Source: Thioalkalivibrio nitratireducens DSM 14787
GTDB taxonomy: Bacteria > Pseudomonadota > Gammaproteobacteria > Ectothiorhodospirales > Ectothiorhodospiraceae
Direction: 5' to 3'
Assembly: GCF_000321415.2 (NCBI RefSeq)
Contig: NC_019902.2
Location: 3,810,501 to 3,874,500, forward strand
Length of the DNA stretch: 64,000 nt
The translations under genes were made by a program, and so were the position numbers. Each line of letters opens with the position of its first letter. Position 1 is the first letter of the stretch. Below the pieces are notes generated by a model that was not told where the DNA came from, ran no database searches, and was given only the letters and a program-made list of their open reading frames with translations. Positions 30,334 to 44,016 of the stretch are shown piece after piece.

Positions 30334-31239
30334 TCAGCGATGGTATGGGTCAGGCTGACCTTCCGGCGCGGGGCTGAGACGCTTGTAGGCCCAGTTGTAC
30401 TGTTCGGGGCACTGGCGCACGAGTGCCTCGACCAGGCGGTTGATCGCTGCGGCCGCGCGTTGCGGTTCAGGGTCCGCGACCTCGGGACCCGCCTCGATCT
30501 CGCGGTAGCGGTATCCGGAACCGCGCGGCAGGCGCTCGGCGAACGCGAACACCACGCGATCGCTGCGCCCCCGCAGCAGGCGCGGCAGCAGCGTCATCGT
30601 CAGCGCCGGGTGCCCGAAGAACGGCGCATACACGCCGGTAGCGCGGCGCGGGCTCTGGTCCGGCAGCAGGCCGATCATCTCGCCCCGGTCGCGCGCGGCC
30701 TGCAGCTGGCGCAGCCCCTCCCGGGTCGCCGGGGCCAGGCTCGCGCCGGTCGAAGCCCGGGCCTCGCGGATCCAGCGGTCGATCTCCTGCTGCCGCAACG
30801 GGCTGTAGAGGCTGGTCATCGGGCCATAACTCGCTGCGTGCAGCCCGGCGAATTCCCACGAGCCGAGGTGCGGCGCCACCAGGAACAGCGCCTGCCCCGG
30901 CGGGCGCGTGGCCGACAGGTCGCATTCGGTTTTGAACGGGGACAATGCCCGTAGCCGCTCGGGCCCGGCTCGCCAGAGCCAGGGCGCCTCGGTCAGTGCC
31001 TTGCCCATTTCCATCATCGAGCGACGCCCGACCCGCCGCCTCCAGGCCGGCGTCTGCTCGGGAAAGCAGAGTTCGAGATTGATCCGCGCGACCCGTGCCA
31101 TCCGCGTCGGCAGCACCCAGGCGATCCAGCCCAGCGCGCCGCCAAACGCGTGGTTTGCGCGCAGGGGCAGCGCAGCCAGCAGGCGCAGCCCGAGTCCGAG
31201 CAGCCGGTCCCGGATCCGCCGCCCGCGCCGGACCGTCAC
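30334..31239 (-). CDS. LpxL/HtrB-family lysophospholipid (lipid A) acyltransferase
   Basis: 301 residues from a GTG start. The family signature HX4E is at PHLGSWEF, followed by SLYSPLRQQEIDRWIREARA, EMIGLLPDQSPRRATGVYAP and FFGHPALTMTLLPRLL. An N-terminal hydrophobic segment (LLGLGLRLLAALPLRANHAF) would anchor it to the inner membrane. LpxL-type enzymes add a secondary acyl chain to lipid A from acyl-ACP. I cannot tell LpxL from LpxM or a lysophospholipid enzyme. It follows ttcA on the minus strand by 28 bases and is probably cotranscribed. Confidence 0.85.
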   Translation of the reverse strand: MTVRRGRRIRDRLLGLGLRLLAALPLRANHAFGGALGWIAWVLPTRMARVARINLELCFPEQTPAWRRRVGRRSMMEMGKALTEAPWLWRAGPERLRALSPFKTECDLSATRPPGQALFLVAPHLGSWEFAGLHAASYGPMTSLYSPLRQQEIDRWIREARASTGASLAPATREGLRQLQAARDRGEMIGLLPDQSPRRATGVYAPFFGHPALTMTLLPRLLRGRSDRVVFAFAERLPRGSGYRYREIEAGPEVADPEPQRAAAAINRLVEALVRQCPEQYNWAYKRLSPAPEGQPDPYHR

Positions 31240-31267
31240 GGGCGGTGCCCCGCCTGGGCCGGGCGCG

Positions 31268-32074
31268 TCATGCCACGCCCTCCGGACCCGCGCCGCCTGC
31301 CGGCGCGGACCGTGACCCCGCGTGCTGCGTTGCCTCCCATGCGTCCGGCAGCCCCTCGCGCATCAGCGGATCGAGCGCCGTGCGCAGGTTGCGGAACAGG
31401 CGCGGGTGCTGCGCCTCCTCGCGCGCCAGCAGCGCCTTCATGTGCTCGCGCTGGGTCGGCATCGCGAAGCAGGCGGGACAGTTGTCGGCGATCACAGGCA
31501 ACCCCGCGGTCCGGGCGAAGTCGCGCGTCTGGCGCTCACGCACGTAGACCAAAGGCCGGATCACCCGCAGGTCACCCGCGTCGATTCGGTAATGCGCCTT
31601 CATCGTGCGCAACTGCCCACCGTGAAACGCGCTCATCAGGAAACTCTCGGCAAGGTCGTCCAGGTGCTGGCCGAGCGCGACCACATTGTAGCCACGCTGG
31701 CGCGCGGTGCGGTACATCAGGCCGCGTTTCATGCGCGCACAGAACGCGCAGAACGAATCCTTGCCCATGTGCCTGCCGGCCAGGTCCGCGATCGGTTCGG
31801 ACACGAAGAAATACGGGATACTGAAAGCCCCGAGGTAGTCGCGCAGCCGCCCGGGCTCGAACCCCGGGATCTCGGGATCGATGGTCACCGCACCGACCTC
31901 GAAACGCACCGGCGCGCGACGGGCCAGGTCGTGCAGCAGCCACAACAGCGTGAGGGAATCCTTGCCGCCGGACAGGCCGACCAGGATCCGGTCGCCCGAA
32001 CGAATCATTGCGAAATCCGCGATCGCCCTGCCGGCCAGGCGGCGGAGCGACGCGGGTACGGTGGGTATGCTCAT
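31268..32074 (-). CDS. ttcA: tRNA 2-thiocytidine(32) synthetase TtcA
   Basis: 268 residues, starting [20 protein letters not shown] at 32074; the longer open frame to 32227 is G-rich repeat sequence. The ATP-pyrophosphatase loop is [16 protein letters not shown]. The two cluster cysteines lie in [17 protein letters not shown] (CxxC), and a third is in [20 protein letters not shown]. TtcA uses a 4Fe-4S cluster and ATP to thiolate C32 of some tRNAs. Also seen: [17 protein letters not shown]. The upstream region shared with mnmG holds an unusual G-tract repeat in the ttcA leader. Confidence 0.92.
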   Translation of the reverse strand: MSIPTVPASLRRLAGRAIADFAMIRSGDRILVGLSGGKDSLTLLWLLHDLARRAPVRFEVGAVTIDPEIPGFEPGRLRDYLGAFSIPYFFVSEPIADLAGRHMGKDSFCAFCARMKRGLMYRTARQRGYNVVALGQHLDDLAESFLMSAFHGGQLRTMKAHYRIDAGDLRVIRPLVYVRERQTRDFARTAGLPVIADNCPACFAMPTQREHMKALLAREEAQHPRLFRNLRTALDPLMREGLPDAWEATQHAGSRSAPAGGAGPEGVA

Positions 32075-32160
32075 GGCCCGCGAACATACCCGGAAACCCG
32101 GGATCGCCGCCAGCCGCCCGCACCGCATACAGGAAAGTCGGGGCACCGGCGCCCATCCCC

Positions 32161-32197
32161 ACTCCCCACCCCCCACTCCCCACCCCCCACTCCCCAT
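32161..32197. repeat. C/G-tract tandem repeat between ttcA and mnmG
   Basis: Units of 14 bases (actccccacccccc) run about 2.6 times. On the minus strand, which is the ttcA leader, this gives six runs of four or more G. It lies 87-123 bases upstream of the ttcA start and about 95 bases before mnmG. Strong G-quadruplex potential on the minus strand and i-motif potential on the plus strand. Confidence 0.8.
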
Positions 32198-32227
32198 CGG
32201 AAATCCCCGCCAGGACCAGCAGGGCAA

Positions 32228-32257
32228 TTCAACGTCTTACGCCGCTGCTGCTACACT
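32228..32257 (+). promoter_or_regulatory. Possible sigma70 promoter of mnmG
   Basis: TTCAAC (32228-32233), an 18-base spacer and TACACT (32252-32257), 34 bases before the mnmG ATG. The hexamers match consensus only in part; position is good. Confidence 0.4.
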
Positions 32258-32291
32258 GTGCGCCGAATCGACCCCGGTATTCCTCGGCACC

Positions 32292-34163
32292 ATGCGCAAT
32301 CCCTTCGACGTGATCGTGATCGGCGGCGGCCACGCCGGCACCGAAGCCGCGCTCGCGGCCGCGCGCACCGGCGCGCGCACCCTGCTGCTGACCCACAACA
32401 TCGAGACCATCGGCCAGATGAGCTGCAACCCGGCAATCGGCGGCATCGGCAAGGGTCACCTGGTGCGCGAAATCGACGCGCTCGGCGGCGCGATGGCCGA
32501 GGCCGCGGACCGCGCCGGCATCCACTTCCGCGTGCTGAACCGGCGCAAGGGACCGGCGGTGCGCGCAACCCGGGCCCAGGCCGACCGCCAGCGCTACCGG
32601 CAGGCGATGCGGCGGATTGTCGACGCCCAGCCGAACCTGCGGATCTTCCAGCAAGCGGTCGCCGACATCCGCATGCAGGGCAACCGCGCGACCGGCGTGG
32701 TCACCGAGGCCGGCCTGACCTTCGAGGCGCGGGCGGTCGTCCTGACCGTGGGCACCTTCCTGAACGGCCGCATCCACATCGGCCCCGAAAAGCACCCGGG
32801 CGGTCGTGCCGGCGACCCCCCGAGCGTAAGACTCGCGGCGCGGTTGCGCGAAATGGCTTTCGCGGTCGGCCGCCTGAAGACCGGGACACCGCCGCGGATC
32901 GACGGACGTACGGTGGATTTCTCCGCGCTCGCACCCCAGCCCGGCGACGAACCCCGGCCGGTGTTCTCGTTCCTCGGCGACCGCGGCCAGCACCCGAGGC
33001 AGCGGCTGTGCCACATCGCGCGCACGACCGAGCGAACCCACGACCTGATCCGCGCCAACCTGCACCAAGCTCCGATGTACAGCGGGGAGATCGAGGGCAC
33101 TGGCCCGCGCTACTGCCCGTCGATCGAGGACAAGGTCGTGCGCTTCGCCGACAAGGCCAGCCACCAGGTGTTCGTGGAGCCCGAGGGACTGGACACCGAG
33201 GAGCTGTACCCGAACGGGATTTCCACCAGCCTGCCCTACGCGGTGCAGGTCCAGGTGGTGCAAAGCCTGCCAGGATTCGCCGACGCCCACCTGACCCGCC
33301 CGGGCTACGCGATCGAATACGACTACTTCGACCCGCGGGGCCTGTTGCCGTCGCTGGCCACGCGCGACGTTCCGAACCTGTTCTTCGCGGGCCAGATCAA
33401 TGGCACCACCGGCTATGAGGAGGCCGCCGCACAGGGCCTGATCGCCGGACTGAACGCGGCGCGCGCGGTCCGCGAGGCCCCTCCCTGGACACCCGGTCGC
33501 GCCGACGGCTACATCGGCGTGCTGATCGACGACCTGGTGACCCGCGGCACCAACGAGCCCTACCGGATGTTCACCTCGCGCGCCGAGTATCGCCTGCTGC
33601 TGCGCGAGGACAATGCCGACCTGCGCCTGACCCCGCGCGGGCGCGAACTGGGCCTGGTCGACGACCGCCGCTGGCAGACCTTCAGCGAACGGGCGCGGGC
33701 GATCGAGGCGGAACAGGAGCGCCTTTCGTCGCTGCGCGTCGACCGCGCGCGGCGCGACGATGCGGAACTGACCGAATATCTCGGCGGACGCCCCGAAGAC
33801 GCAACGCTGATGGACCTGCTGCGCCGACCCCAGGTGGATTTCGAAGGCCTGATGACCCGACTTCCGGAACTTGCAGTGGACATCCCCGACTCGGTGGCCG
33901 AACAGGTCGAGATCCAGGCGAAGTACGCGGGCTACATCGAGCGGCAAATGGAAGAGATTCGGCGCCAGGACCGCTTCGAGACCACCGCGCTGCCGGCGGA
34001 CATCGACTACGAGCGTGTGCACGGCCTGTCCACCGAGATCCGACAGAAGCTGACGAGCTTCCGGCCGCACACGCTTGGACAGGCGCAGCGCATCCCCGGG
34101 GTCACACCGGCCGCGCTCTCGGCGCTCGCCGTTCACCTGAAGCAGCACGCTGCCCGTGCCTGA
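32292..34163 (+). CDS. mnmG: tRNA uridine-5-carboxymethylaminomethyl modification enzyme MnmG
   Basis: 623 residues, family length. It starts [20 protein letters not shown] with the FAD-binding GGGHAG at residues 11-16. Signatures include [65 protein letters not shown] and the C-terminal [20 protein letters not shown]. With MnmE it installs the cmnm5 group on wobble uridines. The start at 32292 is preferred over the upstream open frame because conserved sequence starts there and a promoter precedes it. It overlaps rsmG by 8 bases. Confidence 0.97.
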   Translation: MRNPFDVIVIGGGHAGTEAALAAARTGARTLLLTHNIETIGQMSCNPAIGGIGKGHLVREIDALGGAMAEAADRAGIHFRVLNRRKGPAVRATRAQADRQRYRQAMRRIVDAQPNLRIFQQAVADIRMQGNRATGVVTEAGLTFEARAVVLTVGTFLNGRIHIGPEKHPGGRAGDPPSVRLAARLREMAFAVGRLKTGTPPRIDGRTVDFSALAPQPGDEPRPVFSFLGDRGQHPRQRLCHIARTTERTHDLIRANLHQAPMYSGEIEGTGPRYCPSIEDKVVRFADKASHQVFVEPEGLDTEELYPNGISTSLPYAVQVQVVQSLPGFADAHLTRPGYAIEYDYFDPRGLLPSLATRDVPNLFFAGQINGTTGYEEAAAQGLIAGLNAARAVREAPPWTPGRADGYIGVLIDDLVTRGTNEPYRMFTSRAEYRLLLREDNADLRLTPRGRELGLVDDRRWQTFSERARAIEAEQERLSSLRVDRARRDDAELTEYLGGRPEDATLMDLLRRPQVDFEGLMTRLPELAVDIPDSVAEQVEIQAKYAGYIERQMEEIRRQDRFETTALPADIDYERVHGLSTEIRQKLTSFRPHTLGQAQRIPGVTPAALSALAVHLKQHAARA

Positions 34164-34782
34164 ACCAACTGCCGCGGCACTGACCGCGGCCTGTGCGGCG
34201 CGGGGCGTCGACCCGGCGTGGATTCCGGGCGTCGTACGCTATCTCGAACTGCTCGAGCGCTGGAACCGGGTGCACAACCTCACCGCCGTAAAGGGTGCGC
34301 AGGCAATGCTCGACCGCCACGTCGTCGACAGCCTGACGCTGCTGCCCTGGCTGCACGGCGACCGGGTGCTGGACGTCGGCAGTGGCGCCGGGCTTCCGGG
34401 CCTCGTGCTGGCGCTGGCCGACCGGAAACGGGAATACCTGCTGGTGGACGCCGCTGCGAAGCGCGTGCGCTTCCTGAGGGCGGCGATTGCGGCACTCGCG
34501 CTGCCGCACGTCACCGCGGTTCACGCACGCATCGAGGACCTGCGGCCGGAGCGCGGTTTTGCTACCGTGGTGTCGCGGGCTTTCGCGGCGCCCCCGGAGT
34601 TCGTGCGCCGGGCGGGTCACCGCGTGGAACCCGGCGGGAGGATGCTGGCGATGCTCGGCCAGCCCGGGGCCGCACATACCGCCCTGCCCGAAGGGTGGTC
34701 GTATCGCGACATCGTACCGGTTAGCATTCCCGGATCAGCGGCCAGCCGGCACATTGCCATCATCGAGAGAGAAATCGCGTGA
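34156..34782 (+). CDS. rsmG: 16S rRNA (guanine527-N7)-methyltransferase RsmG
   Basis: 208 residues from a GTG inside the mnmG end. The SAM-binding motif is [20 protein letters not shown], preceded by [20 protein letters not shown] and followed by [20 protein letters not shown]. It methylates G527 in the 530 loop of 16S rRNA. mnmG-rsmG-parA-parB is the classical gidAB-par order found near the chromosome origin in many bacteria. Its stop overlaps the parA GTG by four bases (GTGA), so translation is coupled. Confidence 0.95.
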   Translation: MPEPTAAALTAACAARGVDPAWIPGVVRYLELLERWNRVHNLTAVKGAQAMLDRHVVDSLTLLPWLHGDRVLDVGSGAGLPGLVLALADRKREYLLVDAAAKRVRFLRAAIAALALPHVTAVHARIEDLRPERGFATVVSRAFAAPPEFVRRAGHRVEPGGRMLAMLGQPGAAHTALPEGWSYRDIVPVSIPGSAASRHIAIIEREIA

Positions 34783-35567
34783 CTCAGACCTTGGCCATCA
34801 CGAATCAGAAGGGCGGGGTCGGCAAGACCACCACCTGCGTGAATCTGGCCGCCTCGCTGGTGCGGCTCGGACGGCGGGTGCTGGTGATCGACCTGGATCC
34901 TCAAGGCAACGCAACCACGGGTAGCGGGCACGACAAGCACGGTCAGGGCCCGACGAGCTGCGAGCTGCTGCTGGGCGAAGAAACGCTCGCTACCTGTGTC
35001 CACCGGGTGGATTCGGGGTTCGATCTGGTGCCGGCCAACGGCGACCTGACCCTGGCCGAGGTACGGCTGATGACGATGGAGCGCCGCGAGTTCCGGCTGC
35101 GCGAAATGCTCGAGGCCTCGAGTTCCGACTACCAGCACGTACTCATCGACTGCCCGCCGTCCCTGAACCTGCTGACCGTGAACGCGCTGGTCGCGGCCGA
35201 CGGCGTACTGATCCCGATGCAGTGCGAGTATTACGCGCTGGAAGGGCTGACCGCACTGATGGGAACGATCGAGAGCATCCAGCGCGGCCCGAACCCCCGG
35301 CTGCGCATTGCCGGGCTGCTGCGCACGATGTTCGATCCGCGCAACCGGCTGTCCGGCGAGGTCTCCGATCAACTGCTCGGGCACTTCGGCGAGCGCGTGT
35401 TCCGGACCATCGTGCCACGCAACGTCCGCCTTGCCGAGGCGCCGAGCTTCGGTCAGCCGGCCTTGCTGTATGATGCCAGCTCGCGCGGGGCGGTGGCCTA
35501 TCTGGCACTTGCCGGGGAGATGCTGCGCCGCCCCGGAAGCGGAAGTTCCTCGCCCGCCGGAATCTGA
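34779..35567 (+). CDS. parA: Chromosome-partitioning ATPase ParA (Soj)
   Basis: 262 residues from a GTG. The deviant Walker A motif is NQKGGVGKTTTCVNLA (with the signature Lys at about 11), Walker A' is VIDLDPQGNATTGSG and Walker B is VLIDCPPSLNLLTVNAL. The basic C-terminal region TIVPRNVRLAEAPSFGQP is typical of chromosomal Soj. ParA forms ATP-dependent dimers on DNA and moves ParB-parS complexes. It is tightly coupled to rsmG upstream and lies 74 bases before parB. Confidence 0.96.
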   Translation: MTQTLAITNQKGGVGKTTTCVNLAASLVRLGRRVLVIDLDPQGNATTGSGHDKHGQGPTSCELLLGEETLATCVHRVDSGFDLVPANGDLTLAEVRLMTMERREFRLREMLEASSSDYQHVLIDCPPSLNLLTVNALVAADGVLIPMQCEYYALEGLTALMGTIESIQRGPNPRLRIAGLLRTMFDPRNRLSGEVSDQLLGHFGERVFRTIVPRNVRLAEAPSFGQPALLYDASSRGAVAYLALAGEMLRRPGSGSSSPAGI

Positions 35568-35641
35568 CCGGGCCCCGCGGGCGACCTGGAAAAATGGTTA
35601 TCTAGGCGGCACGAACGCACCGCCTGTCGGGAAGAGGCACG

Positions 35642-36490
35642 ATGGTCAAACGCAGAAGTGGTCTCGGACGCGGACTCGAAGCCCTGCTCAGCGGCAACGA
35701 AAGCCCGGAACCGGATCAGGACAGGCTGGAACATCTGCCGATCGAGCAGGTGCGCAGAGGCCGTTACCAGCCCCGGGTACACATGGCCACCGAGGCGCTG
35801 GAGGAGCTCGCGACATCCATCCGCTCCCAGGGAATCGTGCAGCCGATCGTGGTCCGCCGCATCGGCGACGGCTACGAGCTGATCGCCGGCGAACGCCGCT
35901 GGCGCGCAGCGCAGATGGCCGGGCTCGAGACCATCCCGGCGGTGGTCCGCGACCTCCCGGACCAGGCTGCCGCGGCGATGGCACTGATCGAGAACATCCA
36001 GCGCGAGAACTTGAACCCGCTGGAAGAGGCCGAGGCGATCCGCCGGCTGATCGGCGAGTTCGAGATGACACACCAGACCGCGGCGGACGCGGTGGGCCGC
36101 TCCCGCACCGCGGTGACGAATCTGCTGCGGCTGCTCGAACTGCACGACACCGTAAAGGACCGGGTGAACCGGCGCGAACTCGAGATGGGCCACGCCCGCT
36201 GCCTGCTCGCGCTGCCACCGGAGCGCCAGCCCCACGCGGCAGAACTGATCGTGAAGCGGCAGCTCTCGGTACGCGACGCCGAGCGGCTCGTGCGTCGCCT
36301 GCTGGCCGAACCCGCCACACCGGCTCCCGCACCGCGCACGCTGCCGGAGGTGCGACAACTCGAGACCCGGCTGTCGGACACCCTCGGAGCGGCGGTGCAG
36401 GTACGCTACAACCGGGCAGGCAAGGGACGCCTGGTCATCGAGTACAACAGCCTGGACGAACTCGATGGCATCCTCGCCCACATTCATTGA
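35642..36490 (+). CDS. parB: Chromosome-partitioning protein ParB (Spo0J)
   Basis: 282 residues. MVKRRSGLGRGLEALLSGNE contains the conserved GLGRGLxALL that contacts ParA. The ParB/sulfiredoxin fold has IRSQGIVQPIVVRRIGDGYE and the CTP-binding GERRWRAAQMAG with ENIQRENLNPLEEAEA. A helix-turn-helix follows (QTAADAVGRSRTAVTNLLRL), then a C-terminal dimerisation domain. It binds parS sites and spreads as a CTP clamp. No parS-like palindrome was seen in this window. Confidence 0.96.
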   Translation: MVKRRSGLGRGLEALLSGNESPEPDQDRLEHLPIEQVRRGRYQPRVHMATEALEELATSIRSQGIVQPIVVRRIGDGYELIAGERRWRAAQMAGLETIPAVVRDLPDQAAAAMALIENIQRENLNPLEEAEAIRRLIGEFEMTHQTAADAVGRSRTAVTNLLRLLELHDTVKDRVNRRELEMGHARCLLALPPERQPHAAELIVKRQLSVRDAERLVRRLLAEPATPAPAPRTLPEVRQLETRLSDTLGAAVQVRYNRAGKGRLVIEYNSLDELDGILAHIH

Positions 36491-36636
36491 TTCCGCATGC
36501 CCCCCGTGGGTGGTGCCCACTCGGGCCGCCAGCGCCGGGGTTTGCGGAGATCTCGCTCTGCGTGCTTCAGGGGCACCCGACCATGTCCGCTCCTCCGGAG
36601 CAAGTATTCTGGGGGGACCCTGCCCCCGAAGCCTGA

Positions 36637-36746
36637 GGGGTGTTGGCGGGGGGGCGTTTCCGGACCGTCGGCGGCCATCCGTGGCCGCCGCAGAGCACCG
36701 AGGTAAGGGTCGAGCGGGTCCGGAAACGCCCCCCCGCCAACACCCC
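36637..36746. repeat. Perfect 30-bp inverted repeat with nested hairpin
   Basis: The left arm (36637-36666) begins ggggtgttggcggggggg and ends cgtttccggacc. The right arm (36717-36746) is its exact reverse complement. The 50-base spacer carries a further hairpin, gcggcca-tccg-tggccgc (36671-36688). It could fold as a cruciform or act as a strong RNA structure terminating parB transcription; there is no T-run. It looks like a mobile palindromic element but no second copy is present here. Confidence 0.85.
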
Positions 36747-36765
36747 GCCCCCGGGCGCTGCGGGT

Positions 36766-36795
36766 TTGACCTGATCATTAGGCCCCTCTTATACT
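36766..36795 (+). promoter_or_regulatory. ATP synthase operon promoter
   Basis: TTGACC (36766-36771), an 18-base spacer and TATACT (36790-36795) give a near-consensus sigma70 promoter. It lies 47 bases before the atpI ATG and just downstream of the large inverted repeat. Confidence 0.7.
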
Positions 36796-36842
36796 TCGCG
36801 CACTTTTTCGGGGAGGGGCGCGCGCCTGACCGCGTCCATCGC

Positions 36843-38398
<1,556 letters not shown>

Positions 38399-38450
38399 GG
38401 CTGAGCGAGTCCCGAGGACCCCTCACCACTCGTCAACCTGAGGTACCAGG

Positions 38451-38921
38451 ATGAACATCAATCTGACCATCATCGGCCAGTTGCTGGCATTCAGCGTATT
38501 CGTGTGGTTCACCATGCGCTACGTCTGGCCGCCGCTGTCCGGTGCGCTGGAGACGCGGCGCAAGAAGATCGCCGACGGTCTGGCGGCCGCCGAGCGGGGC
38601 CAGAACGAGCAACGTCTCGCCGAGGAGCGGGCGAAGGAAGTCATCAAGCAGGCCAAGCAGCAGGCGAACGAGATCCTCGCCGCCGCGCAGAAGCGTGCCA
38701 ACGAGGTGGTCGAGGAGAGCAAGACCACGGCCCGCGAGGAAGGCGAGCGCATCAAGGAAGCCGCCCAGGCCGACATCGAGCAGGAAATGAACCGGGCGCG
38801 CGAGGAACTCCGCAAGCAACTGTCCAGGCTCGTGGTGCAAGGCGCCGAGCAGATCCTGTCCAAGGAGATCGACGCGAAGGCGCACGGCAACCTGCTGAAA
38901 GATCTGGCTTCACGGCTGTAA
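38451..38921 (+). CDS. atpF: F-type ATP synthase subunit b
   Basis: 156 residues, the E. coli length. It starts [20 protein letters not shown] with the single membrane helix (to about residue 26, [20 protein letters not shown]), then a long charged coiled coil ([20 protein letters not shown] and on) forming the peripheral stalk dimer. The C-terminus ([20 protein letters not shown]) contacts delta. It is 9 bases upstream of atpH. Confidence 0.96.
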   Translation: MNINLTIIGQLLAFSVFVWFTMRYVWPPLSGALETRRKKIADGLAAAERGQNEQRLAEERAKEVIKQAKQQANEILAAAQKRANEVVEESKTTAREEGERIKEAAQADIEQEMNRAREELRKQLSRLVVQGAEQILSKEIDAKAHGNLLKDLASRL

Positions 38922-38930
38922 GGAGCCCCC

Positions 38931-39467
38931 ATGTCCGACATGACTCCGGTCGCCCGCCCCTACGCCCGCGCGGCCTTCGAATTGGCGCAGTCGCGAGACG
39001 CGCTGCAGGCCTGGGACGACGAACTCGCGCTGCTCGCAGCGATCGCCGAGGACGAGCGCGTGCACTCCGTTCTCGCCGACCCGCGGGTCGAGCGGGGCGT
39101 CAAGGCGCAACTGATGCTGGATATCGCGGATGGCCAGTTGAGTCCCGAGGTCCAGAATTTCCTGCGGCTGCTGGCCGAGCGCGGCCGGCTGGCCGCACTG
39201 CCGTCAGCGCGCGCACAGTTCGCCGCGCTCAAGGCCGAGACCGAGAAGAAGGTCGTCGCGCAGGTCGTGTCGTACCGCAAGGTGACCCAGGCCCAGGAGA
39301 AGCAGATTCTCGACGCGCTGCGCGAGCGCCTGGGCTGCGAGGTCGAACTGGACTGCTCGGTCGACGCATCCCTGCTCGGCGGTGTCGTGGTCCGTGCCGG
39401 CGATCTGGTCATCGACGGGTCGGTTCGTGGACAGCTGAACCGCCTGGCCGTACATTTGAGTCGCTAA
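38931..39467 (+). CDS. atpH: F-type ATP synthase subunit delta
   Basis: 178 residues. The N-terminal helical bundle begins [20 protein letters not shown]. The C-terminal domain has [20 protein letters not shown], the typical [20 protein letters not shown] and [10 protein letters not shown]. Delta links the peripheral stalk to the F1 head. AAGGAG precedes the ATG. It is 13 bases before atpA. Confidence 0.96.
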   Translation: MSDMTPVARPYARAAFELAQSRDALQAWDDELALLAAIAEDERVHSVLADPRVERGVKAQLMLDIADGQLSPEVQNFLRLLAERGRLAALPSARAQFAALKAETEKKVVAQVVSYRKVTQAQEKQILDALRERLGCEVELDCSVDASLLGGVVVRAGDLVIDGSVRGQLNRLAVHLSR

Positions 39468-39480
39468 GAGGAATTCATTC

Positions 39481-41022
<1,542 letters not shown>

Positions 41023-41034
41023 CGGGAGCACGCA

Positions 41035-41895
41035 ATGGCGGGCACAAAGGAAATCCGATCGCAGATCAAGAGTATCAAGAGTACTCAGAAGATCACCAAG
41101 GCGATGGAGATGGTCGCCGCGTCGAAGATGCGGCGGGCCCAGGAGCGGATGGAGGAATCGCGCCCCTACGCCCGAAAGATCCACAGCGTGATCGGACACG
41201 TCGCGATGGCGAACGCCGAGTACCAGCATCCGTTCATGATCGAGCGCGAGGTCAAGCGGGTCGCGATGATCATCGTCTCGACCGACCGCGGGCTCTGCGG
41301 CGGCCTGAACGTGAACCTGTTCAAGAAGGCCGTGCTGGAGATGAAGCACTATCGCGATCAGGGCATCGAGGTCGACCTGTGCCTGTTCGGCAACAAGGCG
41401 CTCGGATTCTTCAAGCGCCTCGGCGGCAACATCATCGCCGAGGCGACGCACCTGGGTGACCGCCCGCGTCTGACCGACCTGGTCGGCGGCATCAAGGTAG
41501 TGCTCGACCGCTTCCGCGAAGGCACGATCGACCGGGTCCTGCTGGTCGAGAACAAGTTCGTGAACACGATGACCCAGAAGCCGGTGGTGTCGCAGATGCT
41601 GCCCACCGCTCCCAGCGACGAGCGGGAACTGAAGCACCACTGGGACTACATCTATGAGCCCGACACGCACCCGGTACTGGACACGCTGCTCGAACGCTAC
41701 GTCGAGTCGATGATCTACCAGGCGGTGGTCGAGAACGTGGCCTGCGAGATGGCGGCGCGCATGGTTGCGATGAAGTCGGCCTCGGACAACGCCGGTTCGC
41801 TGATCAAGGAACTGCAGCTGATCTACAACAAGGCCCGCCAGGCGGCGATCACCCAGGAGATCTCGGAAATCGTCGGCGGCGCCGCCGCGGTGTAG
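41035..41895 (+). CDS. atpG: F-type ATP synthase subunit gamma
   Basis: 286 residues. The N-terminal rotor helix is [34 protein letters not shown] (split here for length). The middle domain has [20 protein letters not shown]. The C-terminal helix ends [20 protein letters not shown], the family signature that runs up the head. It is the central shaft turning in alpha3beta3. A 71-base gap separates it from atpD, longer than the other spacings. Confidence 0.97.
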   Translation: MAGTKEIRSQIKSIKSTQKITKAMEMVAASKMRRAQERMEESRPYARKIHSVIGHVAMANAEYQHPFMIEREVKRVAMIIVSTDRGLCGGLNVNLFKKAVLEMKHYRDQGIEVDLCLFGNKALGFFKRLGGNIIAEATHLGDRPRLTDLVGGIKVVLDRFREGTIDRVLLVENKFVNTMTQKPVVSQMLPTAPSDERELKHHWDYIYEPDTHPVLDTLLERYVESMIYQAVVENVACEMAARMVAMKSASDNAGSLIKELQLIYNKARQAAITQEISEIVGGAAAV

Positions 41896-41954
41896 TGCGC
41901 GCCCCGCCCGTCCTGTCCTTCGGCCTCGCGCCCAGACAAGAATTTGCGACTTAG

Positions 41955-43346
<1,392 letters not shown>

Positions 43347-43416
43347 CGAACGGTCACGATGCACGCTACGCGCGCCCGTTACGGTAACGATCATGGCGAT
43401 ACACGCCAATCCGAGA

Positions 43417-43523
43417 GATGAAAATCGGTCGCGCATCACCGTGACCGCCCCCTCTCCCCACCCCTCTCCTGCAAGCGGGAGAGGGGGAGCCGGTGCGCGC
43501 TGCGCGCGCTCGTCACGTTAAGG
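43417..43523 (+). repeat. Repeat family B, copy 1 (inside the atp operon)
   Basis: 107 bases aligning without gaps to 55799-55905, about three-quarters identical by eye. Shared blocks: gatgaaaa, cggtc, agcgggagaggggga, ctgcgcgcgc and cgttaagg. An internal stem pairs ccctctcc with ggagaggg-like sequence. The terminal taagga overlaps the atpC ribosome site (AAGGAG at 43520). Confidence 0.8.
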
Positions 43524-43533
43524 AGCGTTCCCC

Positions 43534-43956
43534 ATGGCCATGACCATCCATGTCGACGTCGTCAGCGCCGAGGAGTCGATCTACTCCGGCGAGGCCTACA
43601 TGATCGCGGCGCCGACCGAACTCGGCGAGATCGGCGTCTACCCCCGCCACACGCAGCTGCTCGCGCGCCTGAAGCCGGGGGAGCTGCGCATCCGCGAGAC
43701 CGAGCAGGGCGAGCCGCAGCACGTGTTCGTATCCGGCGGGATCATCGAGGTCCAGCCGTATGTGGTGACCGTACTCGCGGATACCGCGATCCGCGCCAAA
43801 GACCTCGACGAGGCCGAGGCGCTGGAGGCCAAGCGCCGGGCCGAAGATGCGCTGGCACATTCCAAGGCCGAGTTCGACTACGCGAAGGCGCAGGCCGAAC
43901 TCGTCGAGGCAGCGGCACGCCTGCAGATGATCCAGAAGCTGCGCCGCTCCAGTTGA
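43534..43956 (+). CDS. atpC: F-type ATP synthase subunit epsilon
   Basis: 140 residues. The N-terminal beta-sandwich has [40 protein letters not shown] and [20 protein letters not shown]. The C-terminal helical hairpin ([20 protein letters not shown]) is the part that inhibits ATP hydrolysis. It closes the atp operon. AAGGAG 8 bases upstream coincides with the end of the family B repeat. Confidence 0.96.
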   Translation: MAMTIHVDVVSAEESIYSGEAYMIAAPTELGEIGVYPRHTQLLARLKPGELRIRETEQGEPQHVFVSGGIIEVQPYVVTVLADTAIRAKDLDEAEALEAKRRAEDALAHSKAEFDYAKAQAELVEAAARLQMIQKLRRSS

Positions 43957-43987
43957 TCGTGGCCGGCCCGTTCGGTATCTCGGCCCT

Positions 43988-44007
43988 GCGCCGCCTTCGG
44001 GCGGCGC
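43988..44007 (+). terminator. UUCG-capped hairpin after atpC
   Basis: A perfect 8-bp stem, gcgccgcc-ttcg-ggcggcgc, 32 bases after the atpC stop and 9 before glmU. There is no T-run after it, so it is a pausing, processing or 3'-end-stabilising hairpin more likely than a full terminator. Confidence 0.5.
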
Positions 44008-44016
44008 CTGCGTCGC

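Larger units (their letters stand above)
36491..36842. other. parB-atpI intergenic region
   Basis: About 350 bases with no gene. It contains a small hairpin (gtggg/cccac) just after parB, the large inverted repeat at 36637-36746 and the ATP synthase promoter at 36766-36795. The frames open across it are out of register with conserved AtpI sequence. Confidence 0.6.
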
